64,000 nucleotides of DNA, taken from NCBI GenBank assembly GCA_029931535.1, contig JAQPZY010001174.1, positions 806,001 to 870,000 on the forward strand. The letters are read 5' to 3'. The translations under genes and the position numbers were made by a program. Shown here one piece after another: positions 35,216-47,639 of this stretch; within the stretch, counting starts at the first letter, position 1, and every line of letters starts with the position of its first letter. Under the pieces are notes generated by a model that was not told the DNA's origin, made no database searches, and was given only the letters and a program-made list of their open reading frames with translations. Source of the stretch: Margaritifera margaritifera (Eukaryota; Mollusca; Bivalvia; Unionida; Margaritiferidae).

Positions 35216-35255
35216 CTCGCCTGGGGGAGCGACTTCTTGATCTACTTCTCGGCAT
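35216..35255 (-). CDS. RS-rich protein gene, exon 1 (start codon)
   Basis: Minus-strand ATG at 35253-35255 begins MPRSRSRSRSPRR, then donor GCGAG|GTCTTG. It is the first ATG in a frame open upstream only through an untranslated-looking leader. With exons at 24902-24940, 20451-20571 and 11480-11609 it makes 330 nt (40+39+121+130), 109 residues plus stop, with every junction in phase. The start resembles SR-related splicing proteins such as the tri-snRNP 27K protein, but the expected conserved 27K C-terminus is not in the final exon, so I do not name it. Introns are about 10.3, 4.3 and 8.8 kb. The 5' end lies about 170-250 bp from the divergent tRNA gene. Confidence 0.7.
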
Positions 35256-35510
35256 CGTTTGTCCTCGGTTGGAACTGTGACTGGTTCCTCTTGACTCAAA
35301 GGAGACTATAAACCAGTCGATTAAAACCGTTTGGGACAATGAAACAATCTTATTAACACAAAGTCTGCTTTAAAATAAGTGTTAAAAATTACAGTGTTCT
35401 GGTTATATAATTTTAATAAAAATAGGTTTTTTTAAAAAATAAATGCTATGCTTCCTTGCCTTTCTCAGAATTAATTATATATTAATAACTTTTTCTACTA
35501 TTTTATAAGC

Positions 35511-35583
35511 GCCTCCGTGGCCTAATGGATAAGGCACCGGCCTCCTAAGCCGGGGATTGCGGGTTCGAGTCCCGTCGGAGGTG
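35511..35583 (+). tRNA. tRNA-Arg (anticodon CCT)
   Basis: All four arms fold: acceptor GCCTCCG with CGGAGGT (G-T wobble at the first pair), D stem GCCT/AGGC with AATGGATA loop, anticodon stem CCGGC/GCCGG with loop CTCCTAA, T stem GCGGG/CCCGT with TTCGAGT loop, discriminator G. Length 73, no intron, no encoded CCA. A and B boxes are intact and a run of eight T at 35592-35599 fits a Pol III terminator. Sequence and G-U start match the eukaryotic tRNA-Arg(CCT) family. Confidence 0.97.
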
Positions 35584-35591
35584 TGCATTAC

Positions 35592-35599
35592 TTTTTTTT
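35592..35599 (+). terminator. Pol III T-run terminator of tRNA-Arg
   Basis: Eight consecutive T, nine bases past the tRNA 3' end. Confidence 0.85.
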
Positions 35600-36424
35600 C
35601 CCTCTTAGCACACAAACAAAATATTTTTAATACAACAATTAATTGTAAACATAAATAACGTGTGCCTCATTAATCATTTAAAATAAGAAACCCAAAGATT
35701 TAACAATATGTAGTTTAACCTGTTTCATATTAAAAGGGGTTGTATACGCTTCTAAAATTCGAAATAAAAATGAAACTACCAATTTTTAGCCCAATACAGT
35801 GTATCCGTATGTGTGTGCGTTTGTATGTGACAGAAAGAAACAATCAACATTGTATATCATAGAAGGAAATAGTTCCAAATACTATTAAAAATAATAAGTA
35901 GTGTAATTCCGTCTAATATGAGAACTATACATAAAGGACACTCACGTGAGCACAAAATGTGTCCTCCATTTACAGGTGTTCTTTATATATAGGTAATACG
36001 TGTGTTAAAATTAAAGTGAGAGGTTCACAATATAACCGTTGTAGACATTTGTCCTTATACAAAGGTTTCAGCTAAGGCTACATTACTGTACTGTAAATGT
36101 ACAATGGTGACACAATATCCGTGACAAGAAATGAGGAATAAAATAATTAAATGCACTCTTCATAATATTTTGTGAGCAGAAATGCAGTTCCGAATCATAG
36201 CATCCAATCAGCCCGTGTATCCTTGGTGGACAAAACACTTTACTCCAATTAGCGCTAACTAACCTAATGGTATTTGCTGTGCTGCAAAAAAAAAAAAAAA
36301 AAAATTTACATTCAAAGTCTGCTAACAACGCGTTGCATAACTTTTCTTTTTAATGCAGGAGAGTGTATACTGTACAAGAATTGTTTGAGTTTCACCGACT
36401 TTGTAGCATCATTGTTGGTAATGT
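35600..36424. other. Intergenic, nothing recognised
   Basis: AT-rich sequence with an A run at about 36285-36303. No gene or repeat family identified. Confidence 0.4.
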
Positions 36425-36525
36425 GTGCACGGTCGAGATGGTATAGGGACTGGTGCTTACAGGCAAGGCGATGGGTACTGTAACCCGCGGATCTGGGTTC
36501 GAATCTCCGTAGAATATGAATTTAA
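36425..36525 (+). mobile_element. tRNA-like SINE fragment
   Basis: A consensus-like B box (CTGGGTTCGAATCTCCG, about 36488-36504) follows GAGATGGTATAGGGACTGG and CAGGCAAGGCGATGGGTACT. The A-box region is weak and no cloverleaf forms. Confidence 0.45.
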
Positions 36526-36640
36526 AAAACTCTCTAACCTGTATGAAAATATGATTTATTCGTATTTAAACAATTATGTTAATGTTATCTCTTTTAGAAT
36601 CCAGGGATAGCACTTTCCGCTCTGTTTGGTGTATATTTGT

Positions 36641-37631
<991 letters not shown>

Positions 37632-37853
37632 TATTTTATACTAATCATTGTATCTGCCAATATTATAGAGTTTAATGCAAAAATATAATATTATCTCCAT
37701 AAATATTTTATACTAATCATTTTATCTGCCAATATTATAGAGTTTAATGCAAAAATATAATATTATCTCAATAATTGTTTTATACTAATCATTTTATCTG
37801 CCAATATTATAGAGTTTAATGCAAAAATATAATATTATCTCAATAATTATTTT
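37632..37853. repeat. 72-bp tandem repeat, 3 copies
   Basis: Unit TTATACTAATCATTTTATCT, GCCAATATTATAGAGTTTAA, TGCAAAAATATAATATTATC. Copies are nearly identical, so the expansion is fairly recent. Confidence 0.95.
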
Positions 37854-38084
37854 TCAGACGATTTCCAGTAGATTTCAGACAAACGATTTTAGTACAGTTA
37901 CATGTTAAACACCTGTTGCTAATCAGTCGCTTTGATTTCGTACAAAACTGCCCTCCCAGCCCCTTTCTCTCTCTCGGAAAATGTGTTTTCGTTTACTTTT
38001 TTGGGTCTTTCTGGTATATGACAAAAATACGTTTGAGGTTATAGTTCTTTTTTTTTGGGGGGGGGGGCAGTGGAGAAAGAAAAG

Positions 38085-40040
38085 TTATTTATATTTACAC
38101 AGTAAAAGGATACACAATTTAACGAAATTGATCATGAGTCACCACAGATGCTTGTGTATGTCTTCATTCCATACTTATATGCAAAAAACATCGTCTTTGT
38201 TAAAGTCGATACATAATAGATTTGTTAACATATTCCCTTCTGAAATTACAATCGGCGAAAAATCAGTTATTCCATGTGTAATTTTATTGTCCTGTCACGT
38301 GCCTTTTAAGCATTGTTTGGTCTTACAGCAACTAAATTAGTTACATTTAATTAACTATAACATGATAAGTCGAGGAGATTATTTTGATTTGATGATGCCG
38401 TAATATATAGCAATGGAATGAAATTAAAATAAATTAATAATTTATATTGATTAAACAGATTGCATTGCCACGAGTAATATCATTACTCGATAAAAAATAG
38501 AAACCAGTTCAAAGATTGAATAGTTACATGTTTATTGGTATCCAGCGGTCTTTTTCAAGGTTAATCGGACTTACATCTGTGGTGCACTTTTACTGGTAAA
38601 GAAAGAGAGATAACAGTCAAGGCAATCAACATTTTTGCCTTCAGCTACTTCAGCTTTATGCTGTAAAATTAACACCTACCAGTCAAAGTGTGTCAAGAAT
38701 TATTTACAACCTTCACACCTAGAAACAGAAAATGACATTAAATGAGCAAGTACGGGGGGGGGGGAGGTCACCAAAAGGAGGGAATAAAACCTCCAATACC
38801 ATGAATATCACTCTAATTAAATTATTCCAAATTCGCTTCATTCAGTCCTGGTCCTAATTTCACTAAGTCTTTCAATTATTTAAAACTAATGTGTGTGTGT
38901 GTGTGGGGGGGGGGGGATAGTTTAGTTTATTAAATGTCACTTTCCATAAATAGTAGGCACCTGTTCTGTACTTCATAAGAAATATCTAAAAACAAGGAAA
39001 CATAAAACTGATAAAGTAATAATTTTATTTGCAAATAGAACAAATATTTAATGGAAATGTAGAATGTTATGGTGACCTTTCTATCTTCAAACGATTCGTA
39101 AAGTATAGCATGTACGGTATGAGTACAGTTTTAAATATTGCACCTGTTTCTAAAGGTAAAAACGTGGAGGAGCCTATCTCTCTCTTTCTCTCTCTCTCTG
39201 CGTACGCGTGTGAGAGTAATTTTGGCAGATGTATTTAGTGTCGTTGTCTTTTTTTCGGGGTGGGGTCAGGAGGGTTACATTTTTCTGGTCTTTCTTGGCT
39301 AAATAACGTTTCTGAGTTCTAAAGTCTTTAGTTTTAGTTTACTTCCACGGGAAACATTAAAACATTTTTGTACACTTACATTGTATTTGTATACACAATT
39401 TACCAAAATTGATCACATGTCATCCACAGATTATTGCGTCAATTTTCATTTCATACTTGTGCACAAGACTATTATCTATGTTAAAGTTGATAGAAATTCA
39501 ATCTGTCCACATGTTTTCCTCTTAAGAAGACAAACTTCCAAAGGGAAAACAATAATTTATTTAAGAAGAGAAATTGTACTGTCTTGTCGATACTTTTTGT
39601 ATCCATAGTTAGATTTGAATATTTATTGCAGCATTGCAACCAGATTAGTTACATTTAATTAAATAAAACATTAATTAGAGGAAAAATGGAGGACATTATT
39701 TTGACTTGGATGATATCATTATACGAGGTGAAATAACTGAAAAAAGTATAAAACTGAATTGTGCCTCTACATGTTTATTGGCTGTCCAAATTAATAGCCC
39801 TAATTTCAATATCTAATCTGATTCGCTGTCCTCACACACTAACAATTGTGTCTTGTATCTTAGATCTTTAATAAGTGGTGCTCCTATACTAGTAAAGAAA
39901 GGGAAATAATAGTCAAGGCAATCAACATTTTTGCCTTGGGTTAATTAAGATTTATACTATAAAATTGTTTAAGTAGTCATCTACTATCTTCATACCTTCC
40001 AACAAAATATGCCAATAGATGGGCAAGTGCGACAAAAGGA
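38085..40040. repeat. Old tandem duplication, period about 1.3 kb
   Basis: Segments 38085-38770 and 39385-40030 align in order: ATACACAATTTA / ATTGATCA, TTAGTTACATTTAATTAA, TACATGTTTATTGG, GTCAAGGCAATCAACATTTT and TGCCTT. Many substitutions and indels separate the copies. G runs at about 38054-38066 and 38907-38918 lie in or between them. No coding frame is conserved, so it may be duplicated regulatory DNA or an old element. Confidence 0.75.
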
Positions 40041-40988
40041 AAAGAAGAATAAGATGCAAGATAAGTACTTAAGCACCCATTTATTTCTATTTGGAATTCT
40101 TTTCTTGTGTGCTCCTTAGCCTTAGGTCTAATCACAACGTTATAGTATTTGTCATGGTCAGTTAATGGTCACTTTCATTGTTAACAAATTGTCTCGTGCT
40201 TGATAGGTATCGCTGTACATAGAATCGCCCAATTAGGAAGAGAAAATATACTCTACAACAGACATGTGCTTTGAGGATATATGCGCCTTAATCATGGGAG
40301 TATTTTTACATTGGGATCTATTTATACTGAGAAAAGATAGACATAGAAAAGTCGATGAAACTGTAAAAGATAATTTCAGAAATATTCGGATACATTTAAG
40401 CAAATCACAGGAGATCAAATAGTGGACAGCTCGTATTCAAATCAGTGGGTAATTTTATTATTTTTATTATTAATATTATTATTATTAACGAAAAATAATC
40501 ATAGCATCTTAAATGGGGGTGGGGGACTTTGGCAACTTTTATTAACAAACTGAAACCTAGTTAATGTTGGGTTGCTGTTACAATTTAACACGATCACATT
40601 TTTGTCCTAAGGTATTGTGAATTACATCTATATTTATTTTCAGTTTAAAAAATGCTATATCAGAATGTCAATTTTGTCCGTTAATTTTTCAGGGAGTATA
40701 CATAAATTCATTTCATCTTTCAAAAAGTGTGATATTTCCTAAAGTTCACTGATTTTAAGTGATCTTATCCAATACTATGCTGCTATTCAGTGTCATGTAC
40801 AGTTAAATGTATACTGTAATTTTGTGATTCATTTACATTCAAAACACAATTAATAAGTCCCAATCAGGTGATGAATTAGTATAATTATTTGATGATTAAT
40901 ATGTCTTGCGCATTATCCAAGGCAACTTAACATTAAATTGAAGGAAATAAAACTTTCATTTACTTCACGGTTTTATTTTTATTTTGTA
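40041..40988. other. Upstream/intron of the 434-aa gene
   Basis: AT-rich, no coding. It ends in pyrimidine-rich TTTTATTTTTATTTTGTAG, a good splice acceptor at 40989, so it is probably an intron in the 5' leader. The first exon was not located. Confidence 0.5.
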
Positions 40989-41012
40989 GGTGGAAGTTGA
41001 CGGTAAAACGTG

Positions 41013-42317
41013 ATGGATGTATCTATGGTGTGCAAGACTTCCCTGGATCTGAAGAGTTACCTTCTTAACCCAGCTTCAAGTAAGAAAAGGCACGAGACGT
41101 CACTGTCGTCTTCCTGTCAGGATGCGTACTCTGTACCAATATCGGATGCTGCTAATGGCAAGTGTAATTTAGATTTCGACGACGACCCCTTGTTCTTGGA
41201 CTATACAGCAAATGTGATAGCACCTAGATTTGCCAAAAGGCGTCGATTAACTCTTATAAAGTTGTATTCTTCTGAAAGTGTAAATTTTGTGGATAAATAT
41301 GGTTGTTCCACAGCAAGCATGCTAGATCAATATCTGGAGAAAATCAATCATATCGTTCGTAAAACAAACAGTGCGAGATCTGTTAGAGAACAATTGTCGC
41401 CTGTCTGTGTCATGGACCTTAAGGGCATAAAACCTCTCAGTTGTATAAACGTGAGTGCTGAACACTGTCTGTCTGTCTGGGATGAGAAGAGAAACAATTT
41501 ATTCAGCGAATATGCGTCTAGATCTTCAGGAGAAGAAGGCAATGTTCAAAGCACAAACTGCTTCTCCAAGGATGAATTGCGGGGGAGTACTCCAGTTCCT
41601 CCACCACGGAGGAAAAGGATGATTACAAAATATTCCGAAAACAAAACCAAAGGCCAGAAAAGAAAGAATGAAGGTGGCCAAGATTTGTTTGAAGCAAGAG
41701 AATCATCGTACCCTATCCCGCCTCCAAGGAAAAAGGTACGACAGGGGGATCCGAACAAAGCTTCTAAAGATGGAGGTCACCACTTTACTACAACTGACGG
41801 TACCATCTACTCAAAGTCCCCTAATGATGATCGTTGTTCAATCGAACGATATGAAACTCCTATCAAGGAGAACTGTACTGGTATAAATACAACTTATGTC
41901 AATAGTGTCAATGTCTGTGAGAGATTCCAACGCGAAAGAAGCAGTGTCTTTGGTACAAAACTACCCCTGAATTCAAATTCACTACAGCATTATCAATCAA
42001 GACAGAATGTCGGCACAAAACGCCCTGTCATGGGGAAAAGTGCCATATTAGTGTCCATTGATTCACTGAGTTTTGATATACTGACGGAAATCAACAGAAA
42101 AGTGCACCTGAAGTATGGAGATGGGAAACGAAGGCGAGTAAAAACGAACGGCATCCTCAAATCAGCTTCTGGCGCTAAGACAACAATAAGGGAAACAAGT
42201 GAGGTGTTCCGAAATGCCGGACCATGCAAAAAACTGATAGCTATTAGAAAGAAAATGATGTTCATGAAAAAAGATTGCAGTAAGCGTTCCATACATGTAA
42301 AACATATCATTGATTGA
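41013..42317 (+). CDS. Uncharacterised basic protein with two PxxPPR motifs, 434 aa
   Basis: A single uninterrupted coding exon in DNA visibly richer in G and C than its surroundings. The first ATG (41013) lies 23 nt after a clear acceptor and follows an in-frame TAA at 41004, which fixes the start; the stop is TGA 42315-42317. Visible features: acidic patch DFDDDPLFLDY (54-64), basic KRRR at 75-78, two proline motifs PVPPPRRKR (194-202) and PIPPPRKK (234-241) that fit class II SH3-ligand form PxxPxR, many KR clusters suggesting a nuclear protein, and a C-terminal segment SAILVSIDSLSFDILTEINR that looks folded. No signal peptide or membrane segment. I do not recognise the family and assign no function; it may be lineage-specific. 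Both ends look complete. Confidence 0.85.
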   Translation: MDVSMVCKTSLDLKSYLLNPASSKKRHETSLSSSCQDAYSVPISDAANGKCNLDFDDDPLFLDYTANVIAPRFAKRRRLTLIKLYSSESVNFVDKYGCSTASMLDQYLEKINHIVRKTNSARSVREQLSPVCVMDLKGIKPLSCINVSAEHCLSVWDEKRNNLFSEYASRSSGEEGNVQSTNCFSKDELRGSTPVPPPRRKRMITKYSENKTKGQKRKNEGGQDLFEARESSYPIPPPRKKVRQGDPNKASKDGGHHFTTTDGTIYSKSPNDDRCSIERYETPIKENCTGINTTYVNSVNVCERFQRERSSVFGTKLPLNSNSLQHYQSRQNVGTKRPVMGKSAILVSIDSLSFDILTEINRKVHLKYGDGKRRRVKTNGILKSASGAKTTIRETSEVFRNAGPCKKLIAIRKKMMFMKKDCSKRSIHVKHIID

Positions 42318-43553
42318 CAATATACATACTGTACCAATCTCATGTATTTTGATTCTACAAATGTATATCCATACACACTGTACCAGTCTCATGCATTTTG
42401 ATTCTACAAATGTATATCCATACAGTTTTTACCAGGATGTTACATCTCTACATTCAACTGTGAAGACACATCTTGTTACTTTAGAAAACAGTCCAATTTG
42501 ACCTTGATGACATGTAGATTAAAACAAAGTCAGCAAAGTAATATTTAAAGAATAGACAGATTTTGAAGTTGACTTTGATTAGTCTACAAACAATATATAC
42601 ACAAAGGTTTGTAGCATACATAACTGCAAACATTAGTAGTTTATTGCATTTTGCTGTAAAATGATTGGGTAAAAATTACATTTTGTAGACAGCTAGGATA
42701 CACCATTACAGTGGGTGATAGTTTGTCCCGATAGACTTCTTTCTTTACTGTAAAATGTAAATGATTAAGTTAATATATATATATATATATATATTCCCAG
42801 CAGATAGCTTATCTGTATATATATTCCCGGCAGATAGCTAATCTGCAACAACTTATAAAGGAGACGGATGTTTATTCGTATACATATTTAAAGAGTCATT
42901 ATTCACATGGAAAACTGCTATTGTCCTTTTGAAGAAACACCATATGACATGGTTGGCTATGAGCTTTTTTGTCACAATGTTGAATTTGCAATTTGAAGTG
43001 CTATTTACCTAAATTGTATATATTTAGAGTACTACTGGATAAATATATGTACATATATGTATAAGAGGGAGCAAGTAATCAAAATGAATAGATGTGAAGA
43101 CAAATATTTTATTTGCATGCTATCCATTGTTGTTGTTCTTGTTCATTATATATGAGTAGTATATGTATAGCTAATATTTTGTTATCATTATCATTAATTT
43201 ATCCTTTGTAAACATATTTGGGAGATGTAACATAAGTTATCGGTATTTGGTACCGTGCATGGTCATTTTGACATAAACACACCTGGAGAGAGGGTTGTTA
43301 CACTACAGTTAGCATAGAAAAACCCTCTCCTGTCTTCGCATGCACTACACAATTATCCAGATGGTTCCATTCCAATGTTGTTTTCATGAAGAATAAATTG
43401 TATAACTGTTTAGTTTTACAAGGTTCTACATTAAAGCTATTATATAGATAATGTTTTTCTTTATTTCTTGAAATGTGCCCACTTCAGATCAATATTTGTT
43501 AATCTCCACACACAGTGCTATAAATTGTAAATTACAATTTAATGCTGAATAAA
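42318..43553 (+). other. Probable 3' UTR of the 434-aa gene
   Basis: It opens with a 47-bp direct repeat (CATTTTGATTCTACAAATGT, twice, 42325-42425) and contains a small (TA)n with duplicated CAGATAGCT motifs at 42775-42850. AATAAA signals lie at 43392-43397 and 43548-43553; I favour one of these as the poly(A) signal. Confidence 0.5.
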
Positions 43554-43679
43554 GATCCTGTTCTGTTCAACATTATTATATAATCTGAGACCAACATACA
43601 TAGTGTATATTTTATCCAATTTAACTAATAAATTATGCTGCATTTTTTAATTTAATCCATGATCAATTAACAATGTTCT

Positions 43680-45990
43680 GTCAGTAGGAAGAGCGGAACT
43701 ACGCTAGCTCATTTGATGTCATTATCAATGGACCTAAATTACGATTAATTTTAGTAAAGTGCTTTAGACAACATGGCGCCTTAATGAGTATCTGAATGCA
43801 CCGGAACTATAGATTACTGTCATGATTGACACATTTGCATGAAGTTTGCACGAGCTTTGTAAGTGGAAGATTTCATAACTTTTTCTAAAATCCTTTTTTT
43901 TTCATTATGGGAGTGGGGTGGGGGAGAGACTATCTGAGCTACGTGTGTCAGTCTGTCTTTTCCGATAAAAAAAATAAATATTGCAATTATCTATCTATCT
44001 ATCTGGCGGACTTTGAGTAACTGCTCATCTATACTTTTTTATTATATTATTTAGAATGAAAAATCAGGAAATTCAAAAATAAAAAAGATGTGAGTGATTA
44101 GAATATTAACTTTGTCTTTGAATAAGAAACAGAATGTTATGAACAACTAAATGTTCTAAAATAAAATGTAAAAAAATATATAAAAATATGAAACAAGTTG
44201 CCGACTGCTTCTCCGAATGAATCCAGATCTGGTAAAATTGTCAATAATATTCATAAAAAGCAACAGCAAAAGTCTATTTCAGATCTTTGCAAACATAATT
44301 CAATTTGATGCCTTTATTTGCATAGGGCAGATTTTTGACCCGTGCCGTTACGGAAATTTCACCATTTTATTTTTATGCACTAATAATGTGAAACTAATGT
44401 TAAAATGGTCTAAAAATGGTACCTACCCAGCAACCCTCTTCTTGTGGGTGGGGTGGGTGCAAGAGGGTGGGGTTGGGTGGTGGGAACGGATGTTTAGATA
44501 GAGTGGCTAGATAAAAGAATCAATGACTGTGAAAAATTAGATTGAACATTTTGAATGCATTTTGTTTATAATAATGTATAAATATGGCAGCAACCTGAAA
44601 TTTCTATAGGTCCACTGAAATTAAGAATTGTTTTATGAGCTGACCTTCATCACCTGGGAATCACTAACATTCTGGCATTAAACGTGTTATGTGATACACT
44701 TTAGGTTATGATATATAGTATACCAATTCTTACCCATTAATTTAAAAACTGGCTTTGATTTTTATACAGCGGAAAGAAAAATGTGGGGAAAACTTTTAAA
44801 AATTTGGCATGTGACCTTGACTTTGAAAATAGAACCACAAAAATGTTATGTGACACACCTTCTAGTGGTGATATTCGAGTCTACAAATACGAACTTGCAT
44901 CAAATTATATCCAATAGCTCTAAAGTTACATGTCAATAGAAAGAGGGTAACTACGCTAGCTCATTTGACATCATTATCAATGGACATGATTACGATTAAT
45001 TTGAGTCAAGTGCTTCAGACAACGTGGTGTCTTTATGAGAATGTGAATGCACCGTAACTAGAGATTATTGTCATGTTCGGCAAATTTGCATGAAGTTTGC
45101 ACAAACTTTGTAAGTGGAAGATTTTCCAACATTTCTAACTCCATTTTTTTTAGGACTATCTGAGCTACATGTGTCACTCTGTCTGACTACTAAATGTTTT
45201 CAGATCAAATGTATAAAAAAAAGGAAAAAATTTGTTTTAGCATGAAACTAGTTGCTGACTGTTGGTCCAAATGACTTAAGGTCTGGTAAAATTGGCAATA
45301 ATATTTATAACTACCCCTCACCCCCCCCCCCCCCCACACACACACACACAACCCCCTCACCCCGAAAAAACAAAAAACAAAACAAAACAAAAGCAAAGTC
45401 TATTTCAGATCTTTGCAAACATAATTAAACTAGGTGCCGTCATTTGCATAGGACCGATTTCTGACTCGTGCCATTTTGCCAGATTCTTATCGAGTCAGAC
45501 TTCTATTTAATACTACAGAGTGGCTAGAGAATAGAATCATGGACTGTGTCATATAACAGTGAACATTTCCAATGGATTTTGTTAAAAATAAATCAATGGG
45601 CGTGGGGATCCGAAAATTCTGTAGGTCCATTGAAGTTAAGAATTGTGTTGTGAGCTAACTTTTATCATCTAGTCTTGTATAATTGTTGACTCATGAATCT
45701 GTTCTTAATAAATAAATAAATAAATAAAAACCTAGCTTAGAACAGAGAGATCTTTGAAGTACCTGCGACTCAGTAACATTCTGCATTATTTATATGATAC
45801 ACTTTAAGTGATGATATAGAGTAAGCCAAGTTTTACCCATTAATTTCACACAGTGGAAATAAAAGTGTGCGGAAAACTTTTGTAAAAAAAAATACATAGG
45901 ACCATGCAAATGTTATGCAACACACCTTCTAGTGGTGATATATGAATTAACACCAAGTTGCGTTAAATTATATCTACTGGGTCTAAAGTT
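43680..45990. repeat. Diverged tandem duplication, units ~1.25 and ~1.05 kb
   Basis: Copies starting at about 43680 and 44936 share ACTACGCTAGCTCATTTGA, ATTATCAATGGAC, TTTGCATGAAGTTTGCAC, GACTATCTGAGCTAC, CTATTTCAGATCTTTGCAAA and CACACCTTCTAGTGGTGATA in order. Between these the copies carry separate insertions, including a C/CA run at 45310-45350 and a TAAA run at about 45708-45730. No coding conserved. Confidence 0.8.
44445..44484 (+). other. G-quadruplex-forming G-rich tract
   Basis: Six runs of at least three G separated by one to six bases on the plus strand (GGGTGGGGTGGG then AGGGTGGGGTTGGG and TGGG). It meets the usual intramolecular quadruplex pattern. Confidence 0.75.
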
Positions 45991-46139
45991 ATGGAACAGC
46001 AACGAAAGTGTTGCAACCAGAAACAATGTGTTCCTCGCTTTTTGCAAAAATCCATCCAATTATGTTCCAATAAATAAACATATAAAAAAAGAGTACTGCG
46101 AACAGTACAATACAGACGCCCCATTTTTAATATCTTCTA

Positions 46140-47110
46140 TGAAGGCTCTAGTAAGGGCATGGTTGACTCCGAAGATTATTGACCCGAGGGTCTCACTGAT
46201 CTGGACCTTTAGTCAAGGTATGCAGTCCCAACTCAAACTTACCATGCGGAAACTATTATGTTATTTTTAGACTTACTATGATCGTGACTTCTGACCTTTA
46301 GACCCCAGTACCTATAAATTTCTTTATCACAAAGTTTTCTCAAGGAAGTTACTCTAAAACAAGTTATTCTGCAAAACCCATTTTCCTTTGAGCCACAATT
46401 AACTTGACTTTTGAACTTTTGACCCCCAAATCAATAGGCCTATTCCATACCTTAAGTCCAAACCCTCCACAAACCATTGATCTATGTACCTGGTCTAGAA
46501 CTAAAGTAATGATGCAAAAACATTTTTCCTCTTTCAGTCACAGTGACCTTGATCTTTGACCCTCAAATCAATAGGCTTCTTTCTTACCCAATGTGCAAGC
46601 CAGCCACAAACTTTAGTGAAGGTACATGGTAGAGATCTGAAATTTGTTTGCAGAAACCATTTTTCTTCTTTAAGTCACATATACTCTGGCATTTTTAACC
46701 TCAAAGGCTTCCTCCTTACCCCAAGTGCAAACCATCACAAAGTTTGGATAAGGTCTGTGATGTAAAACTAGCGATATTGTGTGGAAACTATTTTTATTTT
46801 TCAGTCACCTTTTGACCCCAAACTCAATAGGCCTTTGTCTTAACCCAAGTGCAAGCTATCCACAAAGTTTGGTCCAGGTATATGATGTAGAACTAATGTC
46901 ATTGTGCAGAAACCATTTTTCTTCTTTCAATCCCAGTGACCTCGATCTTTGACCTTTAGACCCAGAAATTGAAAGGTTTCTTCCTTACCTTAAGTACAAG
47001 TTATCTACAAAGTTTGGTAACTGTAGATGGTGGAGAACTGGAGTTATTGGGTCAAAATGAAACTGGTAACAGATGGACAGACATCATAACATAATATGCC
47101 CCACCTTATG
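46140..47110. repeat. Degenerate ~130-bp repeat block C, copy 1
   Basis: Units contain CAGTCACAGTGACCTTGATC, TTTGACCCCAAAATCAATAG, CTTACCCAAGTGCAAGCCA and AACCATTTTTCTTCTTTCAG. Successive starts near 46537, 46673, 46802 and 46927 are 125-136 bp apart. It ends in ATGGACAGACATC. Confidence 0.8.
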
Positions 47111-47639
47111 GTAGGCATATAAAAAAACATGAAATAAAACTATACCAATAATTTCCATTTTAAATATTTATTTGACACAGAAGCAATAAAAGCAAGTGCT
47201 ATTTTACCACAGTCAAGTCATTATCAATTCTGTAAATTACAATGCCTTCAGCAAATACACATGATATCTTCGGAATAGTGACATTGTTTTCATGTATTAA
47301 ATGATATTCCATTATTATTTGTCCAATTATCAGCTAAAAAACCATTTACCTCTTTATTTCAAGAAAAGTATATGAACATTAGATAAAATATAAATAGTAC
47401 AGGCATGTCCAATGGAATAATGCAATATAATACAACCATCTCAAAGTGATATTTCCTAGGAGACACTAAAAACTGAAAACTTTTAAAAATTATGTCAAGT
47501 GATTTCCTGCTTATTTACATTCATATTAAGGGGTGCGTTTCATCCAATTTACCATTTATGCTTGAAATAAAGAAATAAAATATAATTCAGTTTTTAAAAT
47601 AAATAAATAAAGAAGAGCACAGTTGAAGGTTCTTTATAT
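47111..47639. other. AT-rich spacer between block C copies
   Basis: No repeat unit or gene recognised. A minus-strand AATAAA lies near 47168. Confidence 0.4.

Noticed and set aside
45932..46270. 112-residue open frame
   Set aside because: It spans the boundary between the 1.2-kb duplication and repeat block C; the second block C copy does not preserve it.
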